A stretch of 64,000 nt of DNA from JBBQWZ01 sp038210135 (lineage in GTDB: Bacteria > Acidobacteriota > Terriglobia > Bryobacterales > Bryobacteraceae): assembly GCA_038210135.1 (NCBI GenBank), contig JBBQWZ010000035.1:11933-75932 (forward strand), written 5' to 3'. Every line of letters starts with the position of its first letter. Within the stretch, counting starts at the first letter, position 1. The translations under genes were made by a program, and so were the position numbers. Below the pieces are notes generated by a model that did no database searches, had not been told where the DNA came from, and saw only the letters and a list, made by a program, of their open reading frames with translations. Shown here one piece after another: positions 44,006 to 54,040 of the stretch.

Positions 44006-47000
44006 TTATTCCTTGGTGATCGTTTCGTCGAGGCTCAGCATTGCGCTGGCGACGGTGGTCCAGGCGGCGAGGGTTGCAAGGGGAATGGCGGGATCGTTTT
44101 TCGATTCGCCGATCGCAAGGAGTCGCGCCGTTTTGGATGCGTCGCGCTGGTAGGAATCGAGCTCGCGATGGAGAAGAGTGCGCAGGGCGTCGACCTCGCG
44201 GGCTTCGGGGTTGCGTCCGGTGGCGAGGCGGAAACCGAAAGCGAGCTTCATGTCGTTGGAGGTTCCGCCTTCGTGAATGGCGCGTTGCGCAAGGGCGCGG
44301 GCGGCTTCGAGATACTGCGGATCGTTCATCAGGACGAGGGCCTGGAGCGGCGTGTTGGTAACGGATCGGCGGGCGACGCATTTTTCGCGATTCGGCGCGT
44401 CGAAGGTAGCGAGCGACGGCGGCGGGCTGGTCCGCTTCCAAAGCATGTACATGCTGCGGCGGTAGAGGGCGTCGCCGTGGTCCTGCTCGTAGGTCTGGGC
44501 GCTATACGGTCCGCCGAACGCGATGTCTTCCCAGAGTCCGGAGGGCTGGTACGACTTGACGCTAGGGCCGCCCATTTTCTCGACGAGCAAGCCGGCGGCG
44601 GCGAGCGCGTTGTCGCGAATCATTTCGGCGGGAAGGCGGACGCGGGCTCCGCGAGCGAGCAGTCGATTTTCCGGATCCTGTTCGAGCAGCGCGGGCGTGA
44701 GTTTGGAAGACTGCCGGTAGGTCGCGGACATCACGATCAGCTTCTGCATGTGACGGATGTTCCAGCCGGACTCACGGAATTCTGTGGCGAGCCAATCGAG
44801 GAGTTCGGGATGACTGGGCGATTCGCCTTGCGCGCCGAAGTCCTCGGATGTTTTGACCAAGCCGGTGCCGAAATACATTTGCCAATAGCGGTTGACGGCG
44901 ACGCGAGCGGTCAGCGGATTGGTGGGATCGAGAAGCCACTTGGCGACTCCGAGGCGATTTTGCGGCGCGCCGGGCGGAATCGGCGGAAGGACGGCGGGGG
45001 TGGCAGCCGTGACGACTTCGCCGGGGTTCTGGTAATCGCCGCGGCCGAGAATGTGAGTTTCGCGGACGCCCGGCTTGTCGGCCATGACCATGGTGTTCGG
45101 GATCTCGAATTCCAGGTCGGCGAGATTCTGTTCTTCGCGTTTCAGCTTGGCGAAGGAGTCGCGAAGGGCTGGCGAGGCGGCGTTGGTGAGGAAGTATTTG
45201 CTGAGGAATCGGTTCTGTTCGCTGGAGCGGCCCTCGGTCACGCGAACGGCGGCGCGAGCGGGTTCATCCATAATCAGGCGCTCGACTTCGTTGGCGGGGA
45301 GGGCGCGGTTGTAGATGCGAAAATCGTCAAGGCCTCCGCGGAATAGCGATGGCGATCCAAGTTCTCCGACTTCGAGGAGCGCGTCGGTCCGGGCGGAACC
45401 CCTCAGCGAATCCTGCACGATTTCGCATTCGACCGACTCGCCGTTGATCCACATGGCGAACTTCTTGCCGTCGTAACTGAGAGCCAAATGATTCAGGTCG
45501 TCGATGCGGACGTGGCGGTTTTTCGTACGGACTTCGAGGCGGCTTTCCGGGTAGCGATCGATGAGGCGGAATCCGGCGCGGGCTTCGAGCTTGAGGCGCG
45601 GGCTGAGCATGGTGCCGCTGAGGTAGAGTTCCCAGCCATGGCGCTTCTGATCGGTGCGGCGGGCGACCAGCATTTCGTCTTTCAGGTTCGGCGAATGGGA
45701 GGTATTGGGTCGCAACCAGAGGCTGATGGCGAAGGGCGAACCGGCGTCGAAATCGCCCGAGGGGCCGAGAGCGATTCGGCTTTGGCCGTCGAGGCGGAGT
45801 TCCTGCGCGACGGGTCCGGCGGCAAAGGTGGCGCGTCCGGATTCGACGCGGCCGTGCTGGTACGCCCCGGAGCTGTCGTTTAGGTTTCCATCAAATTCGA
45901 AGTGCGCGGCGAGTCCTTCGCGGGAGGCCGGCGGGATTTGCGCGGAGGGAATCCAAGCGGAAAGGAGGGGTGCGATTTTCTTGTCCGCAAGTATGTCGCG
46001 AAGCACTTTCAGATTTGTCCGCGTGGCTTCGAGCCTCGCGTCCTGATCAGGATCGGGCAGGAGAATCTTTGGATCGGCGTTCCCTCGCTTGCCATCGAGG
46101 CCTCGTTCCGGAACCTGGTTGAAGAAGGCGAAGAAGCGGTAGAAATCGCGTTGCGAGATGGGATCGTACTTGTGATCGTGGCAGCGGGCGCAGCCCATTG
46201 TCATGCCGAGGAAAACGGTGGAGGTGGCGTCCACGCGATCCATTACATACTCGACTTGATATTCCTCTTCAATGGCGCCGCCCTCATAGTTGATCATGTG
46301 ATTGCGGTTGAAGCCGGTGGCGACGAGTTGATCGCGCGTGGGCTTCTCGACCAGATCGCCAGCGAGTTGATCGGTGACGAATTTATCAAACGGCATGTTG
46401 GCGCTGAAGGCGCGAATGAGCCAATCGCGCCAGGGCCACATGTCGCGATGACTGTCGATGTGATAGCCGTGGGTGTCGGCGTAGCGGGCGAGGTCGAGCC
46501 ATTGCATCGCCATGCGCTCGGCGTGGCGGGGGTTGGCGAGCAGGCGGTCCACTTGCTTTTCGTAGGCTGCGGGAGATTTGTCGGCGAGGTAGGCATCGAT
46601 CTCGGGGAGAGTCGGCGGCAAGCCGGTGAGGTCGAAGCTCAGACGGCGGAGCAAGGTGGCGCGATCGGCTTCGGGCGATGGACGAAGATTTTCTTTTTCG
46701 AGGCGCGCCAGTATGAAGGCGTCAATTGGGTTTCGCAGCCACGCTTTTTGTTTCACGGCCGGGGCCGCTGGGCGGACTGGGGGAATAAAGGCCCAATGCG
46801 ATTCCCAACGAGCGCCTTGCGCGACCCAATCACGGAGCAGGCCGATTTGTTTATCCGAGAGCGCGTAGCCGCTCGATATGGGCGGCATGTGCATCGCTTT
46901 GTTGGTGCTCGAAATGCGTTCGATCAAGCGGCTGGCTTGGGGATCGCCGGGCTTGATGATGCTGTAGCCGTTGCGTTCGGCGAAGAGGCTTTCGCGCTGA

Positions 47001-47152
47001 TCGAGGCGGAGGTTCGCGACTCGTTTCGTCGCGTCTGGTCCGTGGCAGGCGAAACAATTGTCCGAAAGAATCGGACGAATTTCGCGGTTGAAATCGACCG
47101 GCGCTGCCGTGACCGCGAAGCTGAAGACCGCGAAGAGAGCGAGAAATCGCAT
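44006..47152 (-). CDS. PSD1-domain protein with PSCyt1, PSCyt2 (DUF1549), LamG and DUF1553 domains
   Basis: A 1048-residue exported protein (signal peptide 1-16). It has PSCyt1 with the haem motif CFACHG (33-38), DUF1549 (about 150-330) with LLRRLSFDLTGLPPT and CARCHDHKYDP, and a concanavalin/LamG domain (about 410-640). It ends in DUF1553 (about 740-1040: NPLTARVAVNRYWQMYFGTG). The CxxCH motifs predict covalent haem in the periplasm. The architecture is typical of Planctomycetes and Acidobacteriota, where the PSD1 + DUF1501 pair is conserved but of unknown function. Compare the leaner paralogue at 13984-16335. Confidence 0.92.
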   Translation of the reverse strand: MRFLALFAVFSFAVTAAPVDFNREIRPILSDNCFACHGPDATKRVANLRLDQRESLFAERNGYSIIKPGDPQASRLIERISSTNKAMHMPPISSGYALSDKQIGLLRDWVAQGARWESHWAFIPPVRPAAPAVKQKAWLRNPIDAFILARLEKENLRPSPEADRATLLRRLSFDLTGLPPTLPEIDAYLADKSPAAYEKQVDRLLANPRHAERMAMQWLDLARYADTHGYHIDSHRDMWPWRDWLIRAFSANMPFDKFVTDQLAGDLVEKPTRDQLVATGFNRNHMINYEGGAIEEEYQVEYVMDRVDATSTVFLGMTMGCARCHDHKYDPISQRDFYRFFAFFNQVPERGLDGKRGNADPKILLPDPDQDARLEATRTNLKVLRDILADKKIAPLLSAWIPSAQIPPASREGLAAHFEFDGNLNDSSGAYQHGRVESGRATFAAGPVAQELRLDGQSRIALGPSGDFDAGSPFAISLWLRPNTSHSPNLKDEMLVARRTDQKRHGWELYLSGTMLSPRLKLEARAGFRLIDRYPESRLEVRTKNRHVRIDDLNHLALSYDGKKFAMWINGESVECEIVQDSLRGSARTDALLEVGELGSPSLFRGGLDDFRIYNRALPANEVERLIMDEPARAAVRVTEGRSSEQNRFLSKYFLTNAASPALRDSFAKLKREEQNLADLEFEIPNTMVMADKPGVRETHILGRGDYQNPGEVVTAATPAVLPPIPPGAPQNRLGVAKWLLDPTNPLTARVAVNRYWQMYFGTGLVKTSEDFGAQGESPSHPELLDWLATEFRESGWNIRHMQKLIVMSATYRQSSKLTPALLEQDPENRLLARGARVRLPAEMIRDNALAAAGLLVEKMGGPSVKSYQPSGLWEDIAFGGPYSAQTYEQDHGDALYRRSMYMLWKRTSPPPSLATFDAPNREKCVARRSVTNTPLQALVLMNDPQYLEAARALAQRAIHEGGTSNDMKLAFGFRLATGRNPEAREVDALRTLLHRELDSYQRDASKTARLLAIGESKNDPAIPLATLAAWTTVASAMLSLDETITKE

Positions 47153-47245
47153 GGGTTGCCTGAAGGTGCAATTGTATCGCCGTTGCGGCCGCGACTGGTT
47201 CTTTGACTAGTGGGCTGTGCGCGGTTGACAGATACCACGGTTCAC

Positions 47246-47276
47246 TGAAAAAGAGTCCCCGCCCTGACGGGCGGGG
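47246..47276 (-). terminator. Terminator for the HAD phosphatase gene
   Basis: On the minus strand, a perfect 8-bp stem ccccgccc/gggcgggg (47257-47264 with 47269-47276) is followed by actcttttt. It ends the CvpA-HAD transcript. Confidence 0.8.
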
Positions 47277-47313
47277 CTATAACTTAGAGAGTCGCGCACT
47301 CAGGGATCGCCCA

Positions 47314-47973
47314 CTAGGCGAGGACACGCGTCGCCAGTTCACCGAGGTCGTCGATGCGCAAGTCGGGCGGCGCGGCAACGAACATTTCGGGCTGGAAACC
47401 CCAGTTCACTCCGCAGGCGACGACCTTGGCGTTGCGGGCGGTGAGGATATCGACGGAACTGTCGCCGACCATGATGGTTCGATCGCGGGGCGTGGGACGT
47501 TCGCCGAGCAAAGATTCGATGCCGATCGGATCCGGCTTCTTCTGTTCAAAGCTATTGCCGCCGTAGATGCGGAAGAAGTGCGAATCGAGTCCGAGACCGT
47601 GGATGATTCCGATGGAGAAACGTACGGGTTTGTTGGTCAGAATGGCGAGCGGCACACCGGAATCGTGCAAGCGATCGAGAGCGTCGCGCACGCCCGGGTA
47701 TAGCAAGGTGTGATCGAGCATGTGCTCGCGGTAATAGGTGAGGAAGAAGCGAAGCGCGAGGGCGTTGTCGTCTTCGCTTGCGGCGGGTCCGAGGGCGCGG
47801 CGGACGAGCGTAGGAGCTCCGTTGCCGACGTAAGAGAAGACGATCTTGTGATCGAGGGGACCCATGTTCATGTGGGCGCGCATGGCGTTGACGGAATTCG
47901 CGAGATCGATTTGCGAATCGATCAAGGTTCCGTCGAGATCGAAGATCAGGAGATTATTTTGGGAGTCTGGCAT
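47314..47973 (-). CDS. HAD-superfamily phosphatase, phosphoglycolate phosphatase-like
   Basis: A 219-residue HAD subfamily IA hydrolase. The nucleophile motif I is FDLDGTLIDS (Asp12, Asp14), motif II is ILTNKPV, motif III is the Lys in FEQKKPDPIG and motif IV is MVGDSSVDI. It is closest in pattern to Gph, which removes phosphoglycolate formed from oxidative DNA damage or photorespiration; the exact substrate is inferred. It is downstream of cvpA by 22 bp, so co-transcribed, and ends at a terminator. Confidence 0.85.
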   Translation of the reverse strand: MPDSQNNLLIFDLDGTLIDSQIDLANSVNAMRAHMNMGPLDHKIVFSYVGNGAPTLVRRALGPAASEDDNALALRFFLTYYREHMLDHTLLYPGVRDALDRLHDSGVPLAILTNKPVRFSIGIIHGLGLDSHFFRIYGGNSFEQKKPDPIGIESLLGERPTPRDRTIMVGDSSVDILTARNAKVVACGVNWGFQPEMFVAAPPDLRIDDLGELATRVLA

Positions 47974-47995
47974 TCGATGGGAGCGCGCTGTAAAG

Positions 47996-48568
47996 TCAGG
48001 CTTCGGTTTCCTGAAGTTTCTTCTTTTTGATCTTCTTCACTTTTTCTTCCCAGATTTTTTTGACGGCACCGATTGCCTCTTCGACCGAATCGTTCAAGCC
48101 ACGCGGAGCCAAAGACACAATGGCACGCGAGGCTTCGAGCGCATACGGCATGACAGACGAGTTGACGATGAAATCCGGAGGCGGATTCTTGGGCGTGAAG
48201 GCAAGCAGGACGGCGACGACGGCAACTACGACCAAGCTGCCCCGCACGAAGCCGAAGGCGGCTCCAAGGAGGCGATCGAAAAAGCCGAGGCCGATGAGCC
48301 TGAACATTTTCTGCACGATCAAACCGATGATCGACCCGGCGAGGATGAAGCCAAAAATAACGATGAAGAAGCCAAGGAGATTCGCGACGGTTTTCGAGGT
48401 CACGAGGGTGCTGACCCACGCGGCGGGGATGCCGTAAAACCAAAATCCACACAGCAGGCCGAGGACCGCCGCGGCGAATCCAATGCCGCCACGGGCGAAT
48501 CCGACGCGAAAACCGGTGTATACAGAGGATGCAACGATGATGAGGAGAATGAAATCGAGCCAGTTCAT
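47996..48568 (-). CDS. cvpA: CvpA family membrane protein
   Basis: A 190-residue protein with four hydrophobic segments (about 4-22, 28-50, 60-82, 100-122) and a charged, lysine-rich C-terminal tail. The family pattern MNWLDFILLIIVASSVYTGFRVGF and LLGAAFGFVRGSLV is clear. In proteobacteria CvpA is linked to colicin V production and bile-salt resistance; its molecular role is unclear. It is first in a two-gene unit with the HAD phosphatase. Confidence 0.85.
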   Translation of the reverse strand: MNWLDFILLIIVASSVYTGFRVGFARGGIGFAAAVLGLLCGFWFYGIPAAWVSTLVTSKTVANLLGFFIVIFGFILAGSIIGLIVQKMFRLIGLGFFDRLLGAAFGFVRGSLVVVAVVAVLLAFTPKNPPPDFIVNSSVMPYALEASRAIVSLAPRGLNDSVEEAIGAVKKIWEEKVKKIKKKKLQETEA

Positions 48569-48714
48569 CGAACTTTTGCGGGGACCTGTTTCTAGACTAG
48601 CGTGCTTTGTGCGAAGTCAGGGTGACTGGTTTCGATGACGGATTGCGCCCAATGCGTTTGAGGGCGCGGCGGTAATAGGCGGCTCGATTGGCCTTCTCAG
48701 AGTGGGAGACACAG

Positions 48715-50211
48715 ATGGAATACGTTGAAGCGACAGTTCGGCATCGAGTGGTGGATGGAGGGAATGCGTTGACTTTGAAAACGACGGTGTGGATGCTGGG
48801 CGCCTTGGCGGTTTCGATTGCGTTGTTCGGACTGATCGATTCGTTGGTCAAAGAAGGCGGAAGTGGCTTTATGCCGAACCTCACTCCGTTCCTTTGTTTT
48901 GCGTCGGCGGGAATTGTCGTCACCATCACTTTCGTTCTCTGGCTGGTGCTGCACTATGCGAATCCCGGCGGCACATTCTCGGCCCTGGCGCAAATCGCCG
49001 GAACACTCGTGTTCCTGGCGGGCCTATGCGGATTGGGTTGGATCGCGGCGATGGAATTCAAGTTGTTTGCGTATCAGCCGCGCAAGGATCCGTCAGTCAG
49101 CCGGTTCGGCATTCACGTGGATAAGAAGTTCGGCTTCATCGATAAGCAGGGGAAGATCGTGATTCCGCCGCAATTCGATGCGGTCGAAGATTTCTCCGAA
49201 GGCCGAGCCAGAATTTATACCGCCGGGAAGGTCGGGTACATCGACCTGCAGGGAAAAATCATCATCGAACCAAAGTACGTGACGGGTGGCGATTTCAAGA
49301 ATCAGCGCGCCGTGGTTCTAGACGGCTCGCAGTACATGGTGATCGACCCGAGCGGAAAGGTAGTCGCGCGCGTGCCGTTCCGCGTGCTGGGCGATTTTCA
49401 TCAGGACATGGTGCGGCTGCAAAAATCAGGCGCCACCGACGCATCCGGACGACGCGAGCCGACTACGTATGGATATATGAATCGCGATGGGCAAGTGATC
49501 ATTCCGCCCCAATATCTGCCGGCGAGCGATTTTCCGGACGATGGCGGGCTTGCTGTCGGCGGTGTGAATCATGAGTGGCATTATTTCGATACGACCGGCA
49601 AGGTGATCTTTCGCGTCCCACAGCCGGCGCGCCTGGAAGGCTTCACGACATTTCAAAGTGGTCTGCTGCGTATGAAGGAAGGATTCCTGTGGGGTTACAA
49701 AGATGCGCGCGGCGAGTGGAAGATCAAGCCGAAGTATGACGATGCATCGGACTTTAAAAACGGGATCGCACGCGTGGAACTGGGCGGCAAATGGATTGAG
49801 GTCAACGTCGATGGAAATCCGGTGAAGCGGGCGACATGGTCAGCTTTGGCGCCAGTGTCTGATGGCCTCCGACTGGTGCGGGAAGGCGACCGCATCGGCT
49901 GGTTGACGGTGGATGACAAGCCGGCATTTGCGTATCGCAAGTACGACGACGCCAGAAGCTTCTCGTGCGGGTTGGCGGCGGTGAGAGTGGACGGATTCTG
50001 GGGGTACCTGGACAAGTCGGGGAATCTGGCGATTCGAGCGGTCTTCAATTCGGCGCGCGATTTCAGGGACGACCTGGCGTGGGTGATGACGAACGAAGGC
50101 GATACCGGTTACATCAACGCCAAAGGAGAATTTGTCTGGAAGTCGGCGCCGCGTCCGAAGATGGTTCTCCAGCCGCTAACGGGTCCGAAGCCACCGGCGC
50201 CGAGGCAATAG
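48715..50211 (+). CDS. WG-repeat membrane protein
   Basis: A 498-residue protein with three N-terminal membrane segments (about 24-42, 58-81, 90-113). At least seven WG repeats follow (about 135-490), each of the form GFIDKQGKIVIPPQFD. WG repeats fold as a beta-structure and are common in secreted or surface proteins of unknown function. Here the repeats would face one side of the membrane. ATG 48715 is chosen because the ribosome binding site gggaga precedes it and the preceding 9 residues are not conserved. It lies divergent from cvpA by 146 bp. Confidence 0.85.
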   Translation: MEYVEATVRHRVVDGGNALTLKTTVWMLGALAVSIALFGLIDSLVKEGGSGFMPNLTPFLCFASAGIVVTITFVLWLVLHYANPGGTFSALAQIAGTLVFLAGLCGLGWIAAMEFKLFAYQPRKDPSVSRFGIHVDKKFGFIDKQGKIVIPPQFDAVEDFSEGRARIYTAGKVGYIDLQGKIIIEPKYVTGGDFKNQRAVVLDGSQYMVIDPSGKVVARVPFRVLGDFHQDMVRLQKSGATDASGRREPTTYGYMNRDGQVIIPPQYLPASDFPDDGGLAVGGVNHEWHYFDTTGKVIFRVPQPARLEGFTTFQSGLLRMKEGFLWGYKDARGEWKIKPKYDDASDFKNGIARVELGGKWIEVNVDGNPVKRATWSALAPVSDGLRLVREGDRIGWLTVDDKPAFAYRKYDDARSFSCGLAAVRVDGFWGYLDKSGNLAIRAVFNSARDFRDDLAWVMTNEGDTGYINAKGEFVWKSAPRPKMVLQPLTGPKPPAPRQ

Positions 50212-50261
50212 CTTCGATTTGCGCCGTGTCAGAATAAGGCTTCAGAGAATCGAGGTCCACG

Positions 50262-51656
50262 ATGCGCACGACGCGGTTTCGCAAGGCTCTTTTGGGTTCG
50301 AGGTTGGTTGCCGGATCGCTGGGATTGCTGGCAGCGTTCGCATCCGCGTTTGCAGCGGATTCGGCCAACTGGCCGATGTTCCGCGGCAATTCCGCGCTCG
50401 GTGTTGCCGAAGGAAGCGCACCGCTTTCATGGAACGCGGATCGGGAATCGGGCGCACTTCGAAACATTAAATTTAAGACGGCAATCCCTGGCCTTGGGCA
50501 TTCGAGTCCAGTGATTTGGGGCAACCGATTGTTTGTAGCAACGGCGGTGAGCGCGGCGGGAGCGGCTCCGTTGCGGGTGGGGTTGTACGGCGATGGCAAT
50601 TCCGCGGACGACAACGGCGAGCAGAGCTGGATGGTGTACTGCCTCGATAAGCGCACCGGCAAGATCCTGTGGGAACGCACCGCTTATAAGGGATTACCTC
50701 GGTCGAAGAGGCACACCAAAGGCACGCATGCGAATACGACGGTGGCGGTGGATGGCAAGCGGCTAATCGCGTTCTTTGGATCGGAAGGGCTTTACGCGTT
50801 CGACCTCGACGGCAAGCTGCTTTGGAAGAAAGATTTTGGCGTGATCGACCAGGGTCCGAAAGGCTACGACCTGTCGTGGGGCTTTTCGAGTTCGCCGGTT
50901 TTGTTCGAGGACAAAGTAATCGTGCAGTGCGACGACCGCAAGGAACCATTCGCGGCGGCGCTTTCGGCGGCAGACGGAAAAGAACTTTGGCGCACGGCGC
51001 GCAATGGAGTTTCAAATCACGGCTGGGCGACTCCAGGTGTGGTTCGGGCCGGCAATCGCGCTTTGGTGGTCTTGAACGCGTGGCCTTACATCGTCGCGTA
51101 CGACCTTTCGACGGGCAAGGAGCGATGGCGCTTGAAATCGGAAGGCGATATTCCGGTCCCGACGCCGATTTACGCGGAGGGTTTGATTTACGTGACGAAT
51201 GCGCATGGCGGTCCGGCACCGCTGTACGCGATCAAGCCGGAGGCCGAAGGCGACATCACGCCGGAGGGCGCGTCGCGGACCAGCGCCGGTGTGGTCTGGA
51301 GCGAAGCGAAGAATGGCGCCTACATGCAGACTCCGGTGGTTGCGGATGGATTTCTGTATAGCTGTTCCGATCGAGGTGTGCTGAAGGTCTACGACGCGGT
51401 GACGGGGAAAATGCACTATCAACAACGGCTCGGCGCGGGTACGACGGGCTTCTCCGCGTCGCCGGTGTTGGCCGCAGGGCGCGTCTACTTCACGAGCGAG
51501 GAAGGCGAAGTCTACGTGATCAAGACGGGCGCTGTATTTGAACTGCTGGCGACGAATAAGATGGGCGAGATTTCGATGGCGAGTCCGGCGGCTTCGGAAA
51601 GCGTGCTGTATTTCCACACGCGGGGACACGTGGTCGCCATCGCGGACACGAAGTAG
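50262..51656 (+). CDS. Secreted PQQ-binding-like beta-propeller protein
   Basis: A 464-residue protein with a signal peptide (1-31, ending AFAADS). A seven- or eight-blade PQQ-type propeller covers about 35-460, with repeats such as NRLFVATAV, YCLDKRTGKILWERT, LYAFDLDGKLLWK and VYVIKTGAVFELL. The enzyme residues of quinoprotein dehydrogenases (the Cys-Cys pair and catalytic Asp) are not evident, so it is more likely a scaffold or BamB-like protein. It is preceded by a ribosome binding site (gaggtcc) and lies downstream of the WG-repeat gene by 50 bp, probably in one unit. Confidence 0.83.
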   Translation: MRTTRFRKALLGSRLVAGSLGLLAAFASAFAADSANWPMFRGNSALGVAEGSAPLSWNADRESGALRNIKFKTAIPGLGHSSPVIWGNRLFVATAVSAAGAAPLRVGLYGDGNSADDNGEQSWMVYCLDKRTGKILWERTAYKGLPRSKRHTKGTHANTTVAVDGKRLIAFFGSEGLYAFDLDGKLLWKKDFGVIDQGPKGYDLSWGFSSSPVLFEDKVIVQCDDRKEPFAAALSAADGKELWRTARNGVSNHGWATPGVVRAGNRALVVLNAWPYIVAYDLSTGKERWRLKSEGDIPVPTPIYAEGLIYVTNAHGGPAPLYAIKPEAEGDITPEGASRTSAGVVWSEAKNGAYMQTPVVADGFLYSCSDRGVLKVYDAVTGKMHYQQRLGAGTTGFSASPVLAAGRVYFTSEEGEVYVIKTGAVFELLATNKMGEISMASPAASESVLYFHTRGHVVAIADTK

Positions 51657-51848
51657 TTTAGTCGACTCGCAGGCGCATTTCATTAAGGAACCGAGCCTGA
51701 TACTTTCCGTCGGCCAAGGTTCGCGCGAAATATGGCCGCGAGCCTGCTTCCGTTACAAATAGTTCTTTGGCGGTCGAGCCTATTTCGGGGAACATTTCGT
51801 GCGATTTCGAAATCGTCCTTTGCAGAGGCGGAGATCGTCCATGCCGGA

Positions 51849-52739
51849 TTAGCTTTCCGGCAGTTCCCTGCCCGCGAGAACGCGGTACGCCTGCTTGTAT
51901 TTTTCGCTGGTGCGGGCGGCGACGTCGTCCGGCAAAGCGGGGGCGGGCGGCTGCTTGTTCCAATGAATGGACTCGAGGTAATCGCGCACATACTGCTTGT
52001 CGTAGGACGGCTGGGCTCCGCCGGGGTTATAGGTTTCGAGCGGCCAAAAGCGTGAGGAGTCCGGCGTCATCACCTCGTCCGCGAGGACCAGTTGATCGCC
52101 GACGAAGCCGAATTCGAATTTCGTATCGGCGATGATGATGCCGCGGGTGAGCGCGTAAGCGGCCGCTTTGTTGTAGATGTCGAGAGTGAGAGCGCGAAGG
52201 CGTTCGGCAAGAGGAATCCCAATCGATGCGCACACATCGTCGAACGAGATATTCTCATCGTGACCGGTTTGGGCCTTGGTGGCGGGCGTGAAAATGGGCT
52301 CGGGCAACCGGTCCGATTCGCGCAGACCGGATGGCAGGGGGATGCCGCAAATCGCGCCGGTCCGTTGATAGTCTTTCCAACCCGAACCCGAAATGTAGCC
52401 GCGCGCCACGCATTCCACATCGATCATGCGGGCCTTTTTCACCAGCATCGCGCGTCCGGCCAGGTTGGGGCCGAAACGTGCAACGTCGGTCGAAAGCAGG
52501 TGGTTCGGCACGACGTCGCGAAGAAACTCGAGCCAAAACAGCGTGGTCTGCGTGAGGACGCGACCCTTGTCCGGAATTCCGGAGGCGAGGATGTAATCGA
52601 AGGCGGAAATGCGGTCCGAAGCAACGAACAGGAGAGCATTTTCGGCGGGTACGTCGTAGATGTCGCGGACCTTTCCGCGCGCGCGAAGAGCGAGTCCGTC
52701 GAGGTTCGTTTCCGTGATCACTGGGCTTGGCAATTTCAC
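51849..52739 (-). CDS. purC: Phosphoribosylaminoimidazole-succinocarboxamide synthase (SAICAR synthetase)
   Basis: A 296-residue ATP-dependent ligase that joins aspartate to CAIR in purine synthesis. Hallmarks are GKVRDIYDV, VASDRISAFDYIL, IDVECVARGYISGSGWKDY, DENISFDDV, ADTKFEFGF and LADEVMTPDSSRFWP. This is the long (yeast-type) form. The start is taken as GTG 52739, giving the usual length of the long form; an in-frame ATG at 52799 would add 20 non-conserved residues. It lies divergent to serB with only ~58 bp between starts, so the two promoters overlap. Confidence 0.93.
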   Translation of the reverse strand: MKLPSPVITETNLDGLALRARGKVRDIYDVPAENALLFVASDRISAFDYILASGIPDKGRVLTQTTLFWLEFLRDVVPNHLLSTDVARFGPNLAGRAMLVKKARMIDVECVARGYISGSGWKDYQRTGAICGIPLPSGLRESDRLPEPIFTPATKAQTGHDENISFDDVCASIGIPLAERLRALTLDIYNKAAAYALTRGIIIADTKFEFGFVGDQLVLADEVMTPDSSRFWPLETYNPGGAQPSYDKQYVRDYLESIHWNKQPPAPALPDDVAARTSEKYKQAYRVLAGRELPES

Positions 52740-52797
52740 AGCGTAGCATTCGCGTCGAGGCAGCGGCCAGGGCTTGACGCCGATAGAATTAAGATGC

Positions 52798-54030
52798 ATG
52801 CTGGCGTCTCCTGAAACCCGCGTCCTGCTCATCGATATCACCGGTCACGATCGGGCCGGGGTGACGCATTCGTTGACGAGCATTCTCGCGACATCCGGCG
52901 CCCGAGTGCTCGATATCGGACAGGCGGTGATTCACGACGTGCTCGCTCTGGGCATCCTGGTCGAGATGACGCCGGAGATGAAGACGTCGCCGCTGTTGAC
53001 GGAATTGCTATTGAAGGCGCACCAACTGGGAGTCCAGATCCGGTTCACAGCGATTTCGGGCGATGAATATCAAAACTGGGTGACGAGCCAGAGCAAGCAA
53101 CGATTTCTGATCACCGTGCTCGGGCCATCGATCACGGCGCAGCATGTCGCGGCGGTCAGTGGGATTGTGGCGAATGCCGGGTTGAACATTGACCGCATCG
53201 ACCGGCTTTCGGGTCGAACTCCGCTCGATCTTTCCGCCGATGCTCCGAGCCGCGTTTGTATTGAGCTGGCCGTTTCCGGCGAATCTCCGAATGAGGACAC
53301 GGTGCGCGCGGCGCTGCTTGCGCTGACCGCGGAGCATGACGTCGATATCGCGTTTCAGCATGACAACGTGTATCGGCGAATCCGGCGATTGGTTGCGTTC
53401 GACATGGATTCGACGTTGATCGCGACGGAGGTCATCGACGAGCTCGCGCTGTTGGCCGGGGTGGGTGAGCAGGTGGCAAAAATCACCGAAGCGGCGATGC
53501 GCGGGAAGCTCGATTTTCGGGCGAGTTTTCGAGAGCGCGTTGCGCTGCTGCGCGGGCTTCCGGAATCGGCGTTACAGCAAGTGATCGATCGAGTTCCGCT
53601 GATGGAAGGAGCCGAGCGGTTGATTTCGACCTTGCGGCGACTCGGATACAAGACGGCGATCCTGTCGGGCGGATTCACGTTCGTGGGACGCGAGTTGCAG
53701 CGGCGGTTGGGAATCGATTACCTGCATGCGAACGAACTCGACATTCGGGACGGCGTCGCAACAGGCGAAGTGCGAACGGAAATTGTCGATGGAGCGCGCA
53801 AAGCATCGCTATTGCGGGAGATCGCCGAAGCCGAAAATATCAGCATGGAGCAGGTAATCGCGGTGGGAGACGGTGCCAACGAACTGCCGATGTTGCGGAT
53901 CGCCGGGCTCGGCATCGCATTCCGCGCGAAACCTGTGGTGCGGCAAAGCGCTCGCCAGTCGATTTCGACGATGGGCTTGGACGGCATCCTCTATCTACTC
54001 GGAGTCCGCGACCGCGAGACGCTTGGCTAG
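52798..54030 (+). CDS. serB: Phosphoserine phosphatase with two ACT domains
   Basis: A 410-residue enzyme of serine biosynthesis. Two ACT-type regulatory domains (about 8-85 and 103-185) precede a HAD phosphatase domain (about 197-405). Motif I is FDMDSTLI (nucleophile Asp202, Asp204), followed by the SGGFTFVG segment and VGDGANELPML. The domain order matches long actinobacterial-type SerB, which is feedback-inhibited by serine through ACT binding. The start is set at ATG 52798 because the family begins with residues like LLIDITGHDRAGV. The tRNA-Sec gene lies immediately after it in the opposite orientation. Confidence 0.93.
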   Translation: MLASPETRVLLIDITGHDRAGVTHSLTSILATSGARVLDIGQAVIHDVLALGILVEMTPEMKTSPLLTELLLKAHQLGVQIRFTAISGDEYQNWVTSQSKQRFLITVLGPSITAQHVAAVSGIVANAGLNIDRIDRLSGRTPLDLSADAPSRVCIELAVSGESPNEDTVRAALLALTAEHDVDIAFQHDNVYRRIRRLVAFDMDSTLIATEVIDELALLAGVGEQVAKITEAAMRGKLDFRASFRERVALLRGLPESALQQVIDRVPLMEGAERLISTLRRLGYKTAILSGGFTFVGRELQRRLGIDYLHANELDIRDGVATGEVRTEIVDGARKASLLREIAEAENISMEQVIAVGDGANELPMLRIAGLGIAFRAKPVVRQSARQSISTMGLDGILYLLGVRDRETLG

Positions 54031-54040
54031 TTTTGGGTAT

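Noticed and set aside
51658..51848. Minus-strand frame after purC (contains STAKELFVTEAGSRPYFAR)
   Set aside because: Short, overlaps purC and has no ribosome binding site; may be a fragment of a propeller-type gene, but evidence is too thin.
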